From the NCBI RefSeq assembly GCF_038622445.1, contig NZ_CP152019.1, positions 2,020,501 to 2,084,500 of the forward strand: a stretch of DNA of 64,000 bases. The letters run 5' to 3'. The position numbers and the translations under genes were made by a program. Of the stretch, positions 55,524 to 63,626 are shown one piece after another; position 1 is the first letter of the stretch, and the number at the start of each line of letters is the position of its first letter. Under the pieces are notes generated by a model. It did no database searches. It was not told the DNA's origin and saw only the letters and a list, made by a program, of their open reading frames with translations. The stretch comes from Sporosarcina sp. FSL K6-1522. Lineage in GTDB: Bacteria; Bacillota; Bacilli; Bacillales_A; Planococcaceae.

Positions 55524-55552
55524 ATAGAGTATTCAATAAAGGGGTGGTGCTG

Positions 55553-56551
55553 TTGAGAATATTTGATATGCATTCGGATCTGTTTACGGATATAGCTTGG
55601 CGGAGGAATAATGGTGAAAAAGATGTTTTTGACCGAATTCATTATCCGCGCTTAGTAAAAGGCGGTGTAGACTCAATCATTTGTGTCTTTTGGGTTGAAC
55701 CTACATTTCGTCAGGACCCGATTACAAGATTCCGAACCATTTTCCAGCTTGTGATGGAAGATTTATGTACGTCAAAACATGTAAATATTTGCCGGTCAGT
55801 AGAGGAGATGACGAAGGACGCAAATTCTAAGAAAATCAATCTATTTTTGGGGCTTGAAGGAGTAAGTTTTATAGAGCAGTGGGGCAGTAAGACGATGGGG
55901 ACCAATATTGAAACCGCTTTCTACGAACTCCATGAAGAAAAAGTAAGACATGCTATTTTTGCATGGAATGAGTGGAATTTCTTGGCGAGTGGCACGGGAT
56001 CCGAGAATGAGCCGACTCAATATGGGCTTACCAAATACGGGGAGCAAGCTGTGCAGAAGGCGAATGAAATGAATTGGATTCTTGACGCTTCTCATCTTGA
56101 CGAGACTTCATTTTGGAACATGCATCATGTAAGCAATCAACCCATTATTGCCTCTCATAGCAATGCGCAAGCGCTGTGTCAACATGAACGTAACTTGTCG
56201 GATAATCAGCTAAAAGCGATTGCAGCAGGCGGAGGAATTATCGGATTGAATGCTTACTCTGGTTTTGTAGACAAGGTGAATCCAACGTTAGATCGTTTTA
56301 TCGATCATGCAGCGTATATTGCTGACCTTGTTGGTCCGGAATACGTGGCATTTGGTTTTGATTTTATCGATTATTTATCCGCATATAATTTAGGGGCACC
56401 GTTCTCAGGAGGCACAATTGGTTTAGAGGATGTCACAAAAATACCAGATTTACTAGATAGAATGGTGGCTAGAGGTTTCTCAACTAAAGAAATAGAGGGA
56501 ATTAGCTTTCATAATGCTTATCGTTTTATTGAACAAAATATGAGGCTATAA
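55553..56551 (+). CDS. membrane dipeptidase-type (M19) peptidase
   Basis: About 332 aa from TTG 55553. Metal-site features of the renal-dipeptidase family: FDMHSDLF (HxD) at the N-terminus, the bridging glutamate in LGLEGVSF, histidine in IIASHSNAQALC and the aspartate in AFGFDFIDYL. Despite the family name there is no signal peptide, so it is cytoplasmic. It hydrolyses dipeptides, often with D-residues. The DUF819 transporter begins 18 bases later and is surely cotranscribed. Confidence 0.88.
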   Translation: MRIFDMHSDLFTDIAWRRNNGEKDVFDRIHYPRLVKGGVDSIICVFWVEPTFRQDPITRFRTIFQLVMEDLCTSKHVNICRSVEEMTKDANSKKINLFLGLEGVSFIEQWGSKTMGTNIETAFYELHEEKVRHAIFAWNEWNFLASGTGSENEPTQYGLTKYGEQAVQKANEMNWILDASHLDETSFWNMHHVSNQPIIASHSNAQALCQHERNLSDNQLKAIAAGGGIIGLNAYSGFVDKVNPTLDRFIDHAAYIADLVGPEYVAFGFDFIDYLSAYNLGAPFSGGTIGLEDVTKIPDLLDRMVARGFSTKEIEGISFHNAYRFIEQNMRL

Positions 56552-56569
56552 ATTACAGGGGGAATGGAA

Positions 56570-57796
56570 ATGGAAAAGACGCTTATTCAACCCGATGATA
56601 TGATTACGCTATGGGGAATTATTGTCGTGTGGGCGGCAGTTAGTATATTTTTAGAACAGAAATATAGTTGGGCAGGCAAAATTTCAGGGGCAATCATCGC
56701 ACTTGTGGGTGCAATTATTTTATCGAATACAGGAGTAATTCCGACCGAATCACCCGTGTACGATGCTGTATGGACGTTTATTATCCCGTTAGCGATTCCA
56801 TTATTATTATTTCATGTGAACTTCAAAAAGATTTGGCAAGAGAGTGGAAGACTGTTAATCATCTTCTTACTAAGCTCAATCGGTACAGTTGCAGGTACAA
56901 TTATTAGTTTCTTTTTATTGAAAGATCATATTCCATACCTCGATAAAATTGGTGCAATGATGAGTGCCTCCTATGTAGGTGGAGGCGTGAATTTTGCGGC
57001 GATGACAGGGAAATTTGAAACACCAGGTGAAATGGTTTCCGCCACAATTGTTGCGGACAATCTAATGATGGCTATTTATTTCGTTGTGTTGATGATTATT
57101 CCTTCCTTGAATTTTTTCAGAAAGCGTTTTACACATCCACATGTGTTAAGTGTGGAAAGTGGAAATGCTGTCAATGACGGTAAAACATTAGCGGAAAGTT
57201 TTTGGAAACGCAATGAGATATCGTTAAAAGATATAGCATTATCGGTGGGGACGGCCTTTTTTCTCGTCATCGTTTCTTTTAAACTAGCAGCATTTTTGGG
57301 AGACCTAATCCCATCGGGTGACGATGTGTCATTTGGAATGAATTTATTAAAAGGTCTTTTCGGGGATAAATACTTAATACTGACAACGATTACGTTTTTA
57401 GCGCTCGCTATTTTTCCAAAATACTTTGCAAGCATCAATGGGAGTCAGGAAATTGGGACATTCCTTATTTACTTATTCTTTGTGGTGATAGGGATACCCG
57501 CGTCGATTCCACTTATTGTCCAAAATGCGCCATTATTACTCGTGTTCGTTGCGATTATCGTTGGGATTAATATGCTCGTTTCACTGACGGCAGGGAAGCT
57601 ATTAAAATATGATTTGGAAGAAATTTTGCTCGTGAGTAATGCGAATATCGGTGGTCCGACTACTGCAGCAGCCATGGCAATCGCAAAAGGTTGGAAGAAC
57701 TTGATTGGACCGATTTTAGTTGTTGGAACAATCGGTTATATCATAGGGAACTATATTGGCACTACGTTAGGACTGTGGTTTGCGACGATGATTTAA
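56570..57796 (+). CDS. DUF819 family membrane transporter (YjcL-like)
   Basis: About 408 aa from ATG 56570 (AGGGGGA seven bases upstream). About eleven membrane segments; family blocks SASYVGGGVNFAAMTGKF and LLVSNANIGGPTTAAAMAIAKGW. Substrate not known in the literature I can recall. Being in one operon with a dipeptidase, it may move the dipeptide or its products. Confidence 0.85.
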   Translation: MEKTLIQPDDMITLWGIIVVWAAVSIFLEQKYSWAGKISGAIIALVGAIILSNTGVIPTESPVYDAVWTFIIPLAIPLLLFHVNFKKIWQESGRLLIIFLLSSIGTVAGTIISFFLLKDHIPYLDKIGAMMSASYVGGGVNFAAMTGKFETPGEMVSATIVADNLMMAIYFVVLMIIPSLNFFRKRFTHPHVLSVESGNAVNDGKTLAESFWKRNEISLKDIALSVGTAFFLVIVSFKLAAFLGDLIPSGDDVSFGMNLLKGLFGDKYLILTTITFLALAIFPKYFASINGSQEIGTFLIYLFFVVIGIPASIPLIVQNAPLLLVFVAIIVGINMLVSLTAGKLLKYDLEEILLVSNANIGGPTTAAAMAIAKGWKNLIGPILVVGTIGYIIGNYIGTTLGLWFATMI

Positions 57797-57798
57797 CA

Positions 57799-57877
57799 GG
57801 GAGGAATGAAGTTCAATCCTATCTCATAGGTCCTGGGCTCGAGAAAAATTGGATGCAATTACGCCAAGGTGTAATTG
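57799..57877 (+). repeat. modular palindromic repeat, fragment copy F
   Basis: CAGGGAGGAATGAAGTTCAA (head as in copy B) is joined to GGGCTCGAGAAAAATTGGATGC and a decayed end palindrome AATTACGCCAAGGTGTAATT. The CCTCCGGCGG block is missing. It points toward the XRE-cupin gene. A small hairpin GAACCTGG / CCGGGTTC with TTTT follows at 57887-57922. Confidence 0.7.
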
Positions 57878-58005
57878 AAATAGGGCGAACCTGGTAGTCT
57901 TTGAACTGCCGGGTTCGTTTTGAGGTATATGAACTGTATCTGTGTGCCTTATGCATTTCATATGATATGATGATGGAAATCATAGACCAGAAGAGGGGGG
58001 ATGTT

Positions 58006-58542
58006 ATGTTTGATGGACAAAAAATCAGGCAATTACGGAGTGAGCAGAACCTTTCACTGAAAGAGCTATCCGAAAAATCGGGTGTCAGTTTAAGTATGAT
58101 TAGCCAAATTGAACGAAGAAATACGGATCCAACTTTAACGACATTGTACAAACTTTGTAAAGGATTGGATGTTTCTATATCCACCCTTTTAGGGACGGAC
58201 GAACAAACGACGCAAATTGTGCGAAAAGATGAACGGAAAATCATTACATTTCCACAGTCGCATTCCAAATATCAATTATTAACGCCTATTAATGAAGGGA
58301 CTATTGAAATGATTATGATTGATTTGGAAGCGGGACAAGAGGATGCGCAACTGATAGAGCATTCTGGCGAAGAGTGTGGTTATGTCATTAAAGGTGAAAT
58401 GACGATTATTCTTGGGGAGGAAGAATACATTTTGCGAGAAGGCGATAGCATTCGGTTTAAAAGTACAACCCCCCATCGCTTTTTCAACCATTCAAGTGAA
58501 ACTGCGACTTCCATCTGGGCAATGACAGGACGAGTGCTCTAA
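58006..58542 (+). CDS. XRE-family regulator with C-terminal cupin
   Basis: 178 aa from ATG 58006 behind GAGGGGGG; upstream in-frame codons lack a ribosome site. Helix-turn-helix (about 5-60): IRQLRSEQNLSLKELSEKSGVSLSMISQIE. Cupin (about 105-175): HSGEECGYVIKGEMTIILG and GDSIRFKSTTPHRFFN. This layout senses a small ligand and controls nearby catabolic or uptake genes. The dipeptidase-DUF819 operon directly upstream is the likely target. Confidence 0.88.
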   Translation: MFDGQKIRQLRSEQNLSLKELSEKSGVSLSMISQIERRNTDPTLTTLYKLCKGLDVSISTLLGTDEQTTQIVRKDERKIITFPQSHSKYQLLTPINEGTIEMIMIDLEAGQEDAQLIEHSGEECGYVIKGEMTIILGEEEYILREGDSIRFKSTTPHRFFNHSSETATSIWAMTGRVL

Positions 58543-58637
58543 TTTTACGGTTAATTCACTGAAAATATGAAATAGTAGTGCTGGGAATGATACAATGAGT
58601 TTTGTATTCATTTACTAAATAACAGGAGTGATTGAAC

Positions 58638-58955
58638 GTGGAAAAACTACAATCGATGGAACAATTTGAGCAGCTGAAAAATGAGGAACGCACAATTTTT
58701 ATGTTTTCTGCAGACTGGTGCCCAGATTGCCGTGTAATTGAGCCGATTTTACCTGGTATCGAAGCGGATTATCCGGAGTATACATTCATCTATGTCGATC
58801 GTGATGACTACATTGATCTATGTGGTGAGCTTGATATTTTTGGCATTCCAAGCTTTATTGCGTTCCATAGTGGTGTAGAAGCAGGGCGTTTCGTTAGTAA
58901 GGATCGCAAAACACAAGCCGAGATTGAGGAATTCTTGAACAGCTTGTCGGCGTAA
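58638..58955 (+). CDS. thioredoxin-like protein
   Basis: 105 aa from GTG 58638 (AGGAGTG seven bases before). Active-site motif SADWCPDCRVIEP near residue 30, so the redox pair is CPDC instead of the usual CGPC. The cis-proline region FGIPSFIAF is present. Cytoplasmic, no signal peptide. Probably a thiol-disulfide reductase with its own partner set. Confidence 0.88.
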   Translation: MEKLQSMEQFEQLKNEERTIFMFSADWCPDCRVIEPILPGIEADYPEYTFIYVDRDDYIDLCGELDIFGIPSFIAFHSGVEAGRFVSKDRKTQAEIEEFLNSLSA

Positions 58956-59004
58956 TTTGGGGGATTTATGCAAGTTCACGTGAAGAAACAAGGGGGAAAT
59001 ATAG

Positions 59005-59706
59005 ATGAAACCGATTATTGGGATTACCACAGATGTAACGAAAGAGGATAAGCTTTTTGTCAATAGTGAGTACGTGGAGGCTGTTCTCCGTGCAGGGGGA
59101 TTGCCGTTCATCATTCCGGTTGGTATTGAGGGGGATGTCCAACAAGTAGCGGATAGCCTAGATGGTCTTTTATTGACAGGGGGAAATGATATTAATCCGA
59201 TCTTGTTCAATGAAGAGCCGCATACACATCTTGGAGAAGTGACGCCAAGCCGAGATGCTTGTGAACTGCCGCTTGCTCGTTACATGCTCACAACGGAAAA
59301 ACCAATATTGGGTATTTGCAGAGGTGTGCAAATCTTGAATGTAGCGGCCGGGGGAACCGTATATCAAGATTTACATAAACAAAACGAAGAACAAATGCTG
59401 CAACATGCACAAAAAGCGCCGAGATCCCACCCGTCTCATTTTGTTCAGCTGGAAAAAGGGAGCGTACTTGAAGCGATTGCAGGAAGCGAGCGAATTCAAG
59501 TGAATTCCTTTCACCATCAATCTGTGAAAGATGTGGCACCCGCCTTTAAAGTGACGGCTGTCGCGAGCGATGGCATTATTGAAGCGGTAGAGGGGACGGG
59601 CGAGCAATTTGTAGTAGGTGTGCAGTGGCATCCTGAGTTACTAGCAACAAAGGCTGATGCTGTTTCGCTTGGGCTGTTTGAACGATTTATCGGAGCGTGT
59701 AAGTGA
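59005..59706 (+). CDS. gamma-glutamyl-GABA hydrolase family (class I amidotransferase fold)
   Basis: 233 aa; AAGGGGG before ATG. Nucleophile cysteine in ILGICRGVQILNV (near 100), catalytic His-Glu in VGVQWHPELL (near 210), and LLLTGGNDINPILF, all typical of PuuD-like hydrolases. These cut gamma-glutamyl bonds, as in putrescine breakdown. No polyamine genes are nearby, so the real substrate is open. Confidence 0.88.
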   Translation: MKPIIGITTDVTKEDKLFVNSEYVEAVLRAGGLPFIIPVGIEGDVQQVADSLDGLLLTGGNDINPILFNEEPHTHLGEVTPSRDACELPLARYMLTTEKPILGICRGVQILNVAAGGTVYQDLHKQNEEQMLQHAQKAPRSHPSHFVQLEKGSVLEAIAGSERIQVNSFHHQSVKDVAPAFKVTAVASDGIIEAVEGTGEQFVVGVQWHPELLATKADAVSLGLFERFIGACK

Positions 59707-59724
59707 AGTGATAAGAAGAGATGA

Positions 59725-59758
59725 CGAAAAGCTGGGCGTATTTTGCTCAGCTTTTTGC
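59725..59758 (+). terminator. bidirectional terminator
   Basis: AAAAGCTG.GC / GC.CAGCTTTTT; overlaps the end of the convergent phosphodiesterase gene. Confidence 0.8.
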
Positions 59759-60472
59759 ATGCAAAAATGTCAACATTTTTTCCGGATAATCTGTGAAAAT
59801 GGCTTGGACACCAATGTTCTTTAAGGCTAAGGCATATAGTTCTTCATTGACGGTGAAGGTTCGTACAGCGATATTCTCTGCTAGCACTTCTTGTATGGCA
59901 GGTCGCAGCGCTGTCGGAAAAAATAGATGGAGTGCATCGGTGGGAATAGTACGCATATAGTCGAGCGGTTTCACCAGCACCTCCATAACTAGAGCGGCAG
60001 TTTCTAGATGTGGAGCGAGTTGTTTCACTTTTTGAATAGCACTGTGATCGAAGGAGGATAAAATGACACGTCGATGCAATTGCATAGCTTCGATTATGTC
60101 AACCACTTTTTCAATCATTCCGTCATACGGAAAAATATCGGATTTGAGTTCGATATTTAAGCGGTGGTGCGTATTTGAAAAGCATTCAAGCACTTCTTGG
60201 AGCGTTGGGATACGTTCATCTTGGAAGTTTGGCGCAAACCAACTTCCGAAATCATACGTTTTTAGCTCCGCAAGTGTTAGGTCTTTTACAAAACCAGAGC
60301 CGTTGGATGTCCGATGAATCGATTCGTCATGGATGACAACGAGTTCGCCATCTTTTGTGAGATGGATATCGAATTCAACACCCGCGATGGGAAGGTGAGC
60401 TGCCTCACGAAAGGCGGCTAGTGTATTTTCAGGATGGGTTCCAGATGAACCGCGATGTGCGTAAATATCCAA
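59747..60472 (-). CDS. glycerophosphodiester phosphodiesterase
   Basis: 241 aa from TTG 60472, AAAGGAGG eight bases upstream. GDPD motif IYAHRGSSGTHPENTLAAF at the N-terminus, metal acids in GVEFDIHLTKDGELVVIHDE, and NIELKSD. It splits glycerophosphodiesters into glycerol-3-phosphate and an alcohol. No signal peptide, so cytoplasmic. Its mRNA has an unusually long, structured leader ending in a terminator (60538-60825), so conditional expression is likely. Confidence 0.92.
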   Translation of the reverse strand: MDIYAHRGSSGTHPENTLAAFREAAHLPIAGVEFDIHLTKDGELVVIHDESIHRTSNGSGFVKDLTLAELKTYDFGSWFAPNFQDERIPTLQEVLECFSNTHHRLNIELKSDIFPYDGMIEKVVDIIEAMQLHRRVILSSFDHSAIQKVKQLAPHLETAALVMEVLVKPLDYMRTIPTDALHLFFPTALRPAIQEVLAENIAVRTFTVNEELYALALKNIGVQAIFTDYPEKMLTFLHAKS

Positions 60473-60537
60473 ATTTTAACCTCCTTTTAATTTCGTTTAT
60501 TGTAATATGCACCAATCGTCGATGTAAATACCATTGG

Positions 60538-60825
60538 AAAAGGGATGTCCTCGATTGAGAACATCCCTTTGTTTGGTTGGTAACATTGTAGATTTGAATG
60601 ATATTTTTCATCCCGATAATTCGGGGAATAATTTCCGTAGAAAGGATCAAACTTTCAGTGCCGCGGTCATTGTTCCACTGGGTGTTTTCTAACCTAAGCA
60701 ACGCAAACCCTACCAACTTTTGCGTCCTTGCGACCCTTTAGCCGCGCCAGTGTGAATAAGTATGCTCAAAAACATTACGTAGAATGCCAGATATTCAAAT
60801 CTTGACAGTTACCTATGTGTTAACG
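60538..60825 (-). ncRNA. structured leader RNA or small RNA upstream of GDPD gene
   Basis: A consensus promoter (60832-60860) starts a minus-strand RNA of about 285 nt that ends in a terminator (AAAGGGATGT..ACATCCCTTT, 60576-60538), 66 bases before the GDPD start. Inside: CACTGG pairs with CCAGTG at a distance, enclosing ACGCAAA/TTTGCGT around an 11-nt loop and GGTCGCAAGGAC; further on CCCGA/TCGGG. No known riboswitch or 6S/SRP/RNase P signature was recognised. It could be a new riboswitch-type leader or an independent sRNA. Confidence 0.6.
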
Positions 60826-60831
60826 GAATAA

Positions 60832-60860
60832 ATTATATCAGTGAAATCAGGAATTGTCAA
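60832..60860 (-). promoter_or_regulatory. consensus SigA promoter
   Basis: Minus strand: TTGACA (60860-60855), 17-bp spacer, TATAAT (60837-60832), a perfect match to consensus. Drives the structured leader and possibly the GDPD gene. Confidence 0.85.
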
Positions 60861-60929
60861 TAATAAGATGGAAGGTTTGTATGGAATGCTTTATTTGGAA
60901 CACGCTATTCGTGATGGAGGTGAGTAGCG

Positions 60930-61076
60930 GTGAGTGATAAAAACAACAAAAATAACACGGAAAAGGATCGCGAAACGTATGGCTACGGCTATGATCGAAG
61001 TGTAGACGATTTGAAAGTGATTGGTCAAAATGAGGCGGCAAAGAAGAACAATGCTCAATCAAAAAAGACCACTTAA
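60930..61076 (+). CDS. small hydrophilic protein (48 aa)
   Basis: GTG at 60930 with TGGAGG upstream; 48 codons to TAA. Rich in Asn, Lys, Asp and Tyr, beginning MSDKNNKNNTEKDRETYG and ending in QSKKTT. No membrane or signal segment and no recognised family. A terminator follows. Small disordered proteins of this kind are common in Bacillales; the frame and ribosome site argue that it is real. Confidence 0.55.
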   Translation: MSDKNNKNNTEKDRETYGYGYDRSVDDLKVIGQNEAAKKNNAQSKKTT

Positions 61077-61100
61077 TCTTCAGACTAGCCACTGATACAA

Positions 61101-61154
61101 AAGAGCAACTGGATGTCTGGCATCGCATTCAATGCCATTCACTTAGTTGCTCTT
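61101..61154 (-). terminator. bidirectional terminator
   Basis: AAGAGCAACT / AGTTGCTCTT ten-bp stem with an inner TGGCAT/ATGCCA hairpin. It serves the 48-aa gene and the convergent YpsA-like gene, whose last codons form one arm. Confidence 0.8.
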
Positions 61155-61686
61155 CTTCCGCAATTGCTTGCAAATCATCGGCAGTGATGGTGAAGACTTG
61201 ATAGTCTGAACGGTCTGCATATTGTTCTGCTGCTTTTTTGACGAACTTCGGTGAACCATCGTTTTCTTCGTCATAGACAATGAGGATACCGTCGGAATTA
61301 CGCATGAAAAACTTATCTTTTTCGATAAATTGCCAAGGAGCCTCATATGGTCTTTTTGTTAGACTGGTATGAAAATCTGCTTGTGCAACAATACTGTAGT
61401 ATTTTTCTTTCTTTGTGTCATTCCAATTTTTCTCTTGTTCAAGGAACGGAGTGATGACAGCGTATTTTAACTCCGTATAGTCCTTTTTCAGTTCGATGAC
61501 AACTTCCGCGGTCCACGTTTCAACGCCTAATTGCCCACTGATAATAATCCATTCCAACCCTTCGTCTATCAAGGCGACAAGCCGTTTTTCCAATGCTTTT
61601 TTTATAAATCGAATCCCGGGGTGCTTGTCATCGAATATACCAAGCTCATGTTGCTTATATCCCGTGACAACTAGTCGTTTGACGAT
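61129..61686 (-). CDS. ypsA: YpsA-like SLOG/DUF1273 protein with apparent AUC start
   Basis: The recognisable C-terminal part (GLEWIIISGQLGVETWTAEVV, VITPFLEQEKNW, TKRPYEAPWQFI, GSPKF) is YpsA. An ATG/GTG/TTG-only reading would start at TTG 61593 and lose the conserved N-terminus, but the frame continues upstream through VKRLVVTGYKQHELGIF, which YpsA proteins have. AGGAGG (61700-61695) lies eight bases before ATC at 61686, with no ATG, GTG or TTG in place. So translation seems to begin at AUC, giving about 185 aa, the normal length. YpsA is linked to cell division and binds nucleotide-type ligands. Confidence 0.75.
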   Translation of the reverse strand: MVKRLVVTGYKQHELGIFDDKHPGIRFIKKALEKRLVALIDEGLEWIIISGQLGVETWTAEVVIELKKDYTELKYAVITPFLEQEKNWNDTKKEKYYSIVAQADFHTSLTKRPYEAPWQFIEKDKFFMRNSDGILIVYDEENDGSPKFVKKAAEQYADRSDYQVFTITADDLQAIAEEEQLSEWH

Positions 61687-61803
61687 GATGTTCGCCTCCT
61701 ACAATTCTATATGTACTAAAAACCAGCTCCTAGCGGAAGCCGGTTTAGTTTATCGTTAGTTTAACAGAAATCAGCTATGTGCAGATAGTGCTTCAACTTG
61801 ACT

Positions 61804-62625
61804 CTAATTTTTTTCGGAAGGGAGAGCTGTTAGCGGATTGATTTCCAAGGTAAGCTGATCTATTTGTTGTTCTAACGTATTCAACACGAGCAACTTGGCA
61901 TTTAGCTGTTGTTCATAGGCTAAAGATTGAGCTAACAGTTTTGCAATTTGCCGGTCTAGCTCGTCAATCGCAGGTGTCAAGTCTATTTGTTGTCGTTTTA
62001 CATCTGCGAGCTCATGCTGAAGCCTGTCAATCGTCGTATTTTTTTCGTTTATTTCTTGTACTAACTGTTGTTGCTTCGTTTCATATTGGTTGCGTTCTTG
62101 ATTGGTCATTTCAATTTGGCTGAGCCACTGTTGATGGACTTCCTGGAGAAGTTGAATGAGTCTCGCTTCGAGTTTTTCGATGGTCGTTTGATAGTGTGCG
62201 ATTTTGCTATGTAGGGCAGCGACTTGTTTGTCATGTTTTTTGTCGCTGGATGGAGGGGAAGTCGGTTTGTTTTTTAACTGGGAAATGACTGTAGTGAGTT
62301 GTGTATTTACCGTCTGCAAATCGGTTTTGGTTGTTTGCAAAGCATCAATTGTAGTGATGTATTCTTTGTTTTTTGCTTCGAGTTCATGATACTCACCGGA
62401 TTGCTTGTCGAATGCTTCGGATACCATATGTAGCTTTTCAACTAACACCTTATTTTCATTCGTTAGTTGCTCATTTTCTTCTGTAAATCGTTCGACTAAT
62501 GAATAGTGATAGCTATTTTTGTATTTTTGCACTTCCTGTTTATATTTGGCTAATTCCGCTTTTAGGAAAATAATCATTTGTTGGAGCTGGAGGGGGTCAT
62601 GATTTTTGATGTATTCACTATTCAT
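61804..62625 (-). CDS. long coiled-coil protein of unknown function
   Basis: 273 aa from ATG 62625 behind GGAGG. Almost all of residues 15-265 is heptad-rich, with many Gln, Leu, Glu and Lys. It has breaks at a short Pro/Ser segment (KPTSPPSSDKKHDK, about 135-148) and near residue 220. No signal peptide, membrane segment or enzyme motif. It is last in a minus-strand group with two other unknown genes. A structural or scaffold role is likely, but nothing shows which. Confidence 0.65.
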   Translation of the reverse strand: MNSEYIKNHDPLQLQQMIIFLKAELAKYKQEVQKYKNSYHYSLVERFTEENEQLTNENKVLVEKLHMVSEAFDKQSGEYHELEAKNKEYITTIDALQTTKTDLQTVNTQLTTVISQLKNKPTSPPSSDKKHDKQVAALHSKIAHYQTTIEKLEARLIQLLQEVHQQWLSQIEMTNQERNQYETKQQQLVQEINEKNTTIDRLQHELADVKRQQIDLTPAIDELDRQIAKLLAQSLAYEQQLNAKLLVLNTLEQQIDQLTLEINPLTALPSEKN

Positions 62626-62676
62626 ATTTACACCTCCTATCACAGCTTATTTCGGGAAGTTTGCTTTAGTGAACGA

Positions 62677-62973
62677 TTAGAATTGTTCTTTGAGTAAGGT
62701 GATGATTTCTTCAAAGTCTTTTTTATTATCGACTATGATACGTTCAAGCTCCTCTAATATTTCCACTTGAGCATCTCGATTATCATTTTGAGAAGTGAAA
62801 CGCTGGCTATTCATCAGCATATAGATGATTAACATATTCAATGTACGGTTTTCTAAAAAAATAAAACTATTATCCTTCTTATCTTCTGTTCGTTCATGTA
62901 GCTGTTCCTTCATAAACTGGCGGAGTATATGCTTGACGAATACATCTTGTTCATTGCCATGTACTTCACTCAT
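62677..62973 (-). CDS. small helical protein of unknown function (98 aa)
   Basis: ATG 62973 follows AGGAGG and lies inside the end of the upstream gene (ATGAGTGA overlap of eight bases), so the two are translationally coupled. Acidic and helical: VKHILRQFMKEQL, then LNMLIIYMLMNSQ, then EILEELERIIVDNKKDFEEI. Not recognised. An upstream in-frame start at 63060 lacks a ribosome site. Confidence 0.65.
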   Translation of the reverse strand: MSEVHGNEQDVFVKHILRQFMKEQLHERTEDKKDNSFIFLENRTLNMLIIYMLMNSQRFTSQNDNRDAQVEILEELERIIVDNKKDFEEIITLLKEQF

Positions 62974-63532
62974 TGTTTTCCTCCTGTCTATGCACAGTGC
63001 CATTGAGATTGATAGGATTGATGACGGTAACGCCCTCTTTTTGTTGATCGCTAAATGCAAATCCCATAATGCTGCCTGCGTAATCCGCGTTAGCTATCCA
63101 TTTGATTTGAAAATTGGAAAATGAAATGGTTTCATCTGGGGCAATCACTGTTTTTCCGGAAGGTTTAAGCCAAAACTCTTCTATATTGGCTTTGTCATTA
63201 AGTCGTTCCCATCCCCCGGCATTTTTCAATGATTGTTTGAAGTTTTCATAGGTATACCTTCCGGAAAAGGAGAATGGAGAATCGGTTGGAATTTTGATGC
63301 ATATATAAGGGTTGGTAATCGGCTGATTGCCGATATTTTGTACATGATAAGAACCGAGGCATAAGCTTTCATGTTCAGGATTATGAGAAATGTTTAATGA
63401 ATACGTAAAGTAACTAATGATTGCGGATTTGTTAGACTCGCGGTTGGCATGAACCCATTTTTTGATTTCATCTACGTAGGATTTTGTTTGTTGATGGAGC
63501 TGCACAATCTTGTCTCCCACATCATTGCTCAT
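62966..63532 (-). CDS. protein of unknown function (188 aa)
   Basis: AGGGG lies upstream of ATG 63532. A short helical N-terminus (about 1-35) is followed by a beta-rich domain with ESLCLGSYHVQNIGNQPITNPYICIKIP, GWERLNDKANIEEFWLKP and IAPDETISFSNFQI, which looks like an immunoglobulin-like or jelly-roll fold. No signal peptide. It is first of three coupled genes (188, 98 and 273 aa). The next upstream gene encodes a Cys/His-rich, probably spore-surface, protein, but a terminator separates them. Confidence 0.6.
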   Translation of the reverse strand: MSNDVGDKIVQLHQQTKSYVDEIKKWVHANRESNKSAIISYFTYSLNISHNPEHESLCLGSYHVQNIGNQPITNPYICIKIPTDSPFSFSGRYTYENFKQSLKNAGGWERLNDKANIEEFWLKPSGKTVIAPDETISFSNFQIKWIANADYAGSIMGFAFSDQQKEGVTVINPINLNGTVHRQEENNE

Positions 63533-63552
63533 GATTTTCTACCCCTTTTCTG

Positions 63553-63586
63553 CAAAAAAATAAAGAGAGGAATATCCTCTCTTTAC
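63553..63586 (-). terminator. intrinsic terminator
   Basis: AAAGAGAGG/CCTCTCTTT stem with ATTTTTTT on the minus strand; ends the Cys-rich gene at the right edge. Confidence 0.88.
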
Positions 63587-63626
63587 AGTATGTTTGGATG
63601 TTAGTTGTTAGCACCATTCCCCGATA

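Noticed and set aside
60710..60770. c-di-GMP-I riboswitch core
   Set aside because: Only GGACGCAAA matches. It is locked in a perfect ACGCAAA/TTTGCGT stem and the second conserved half is missing.
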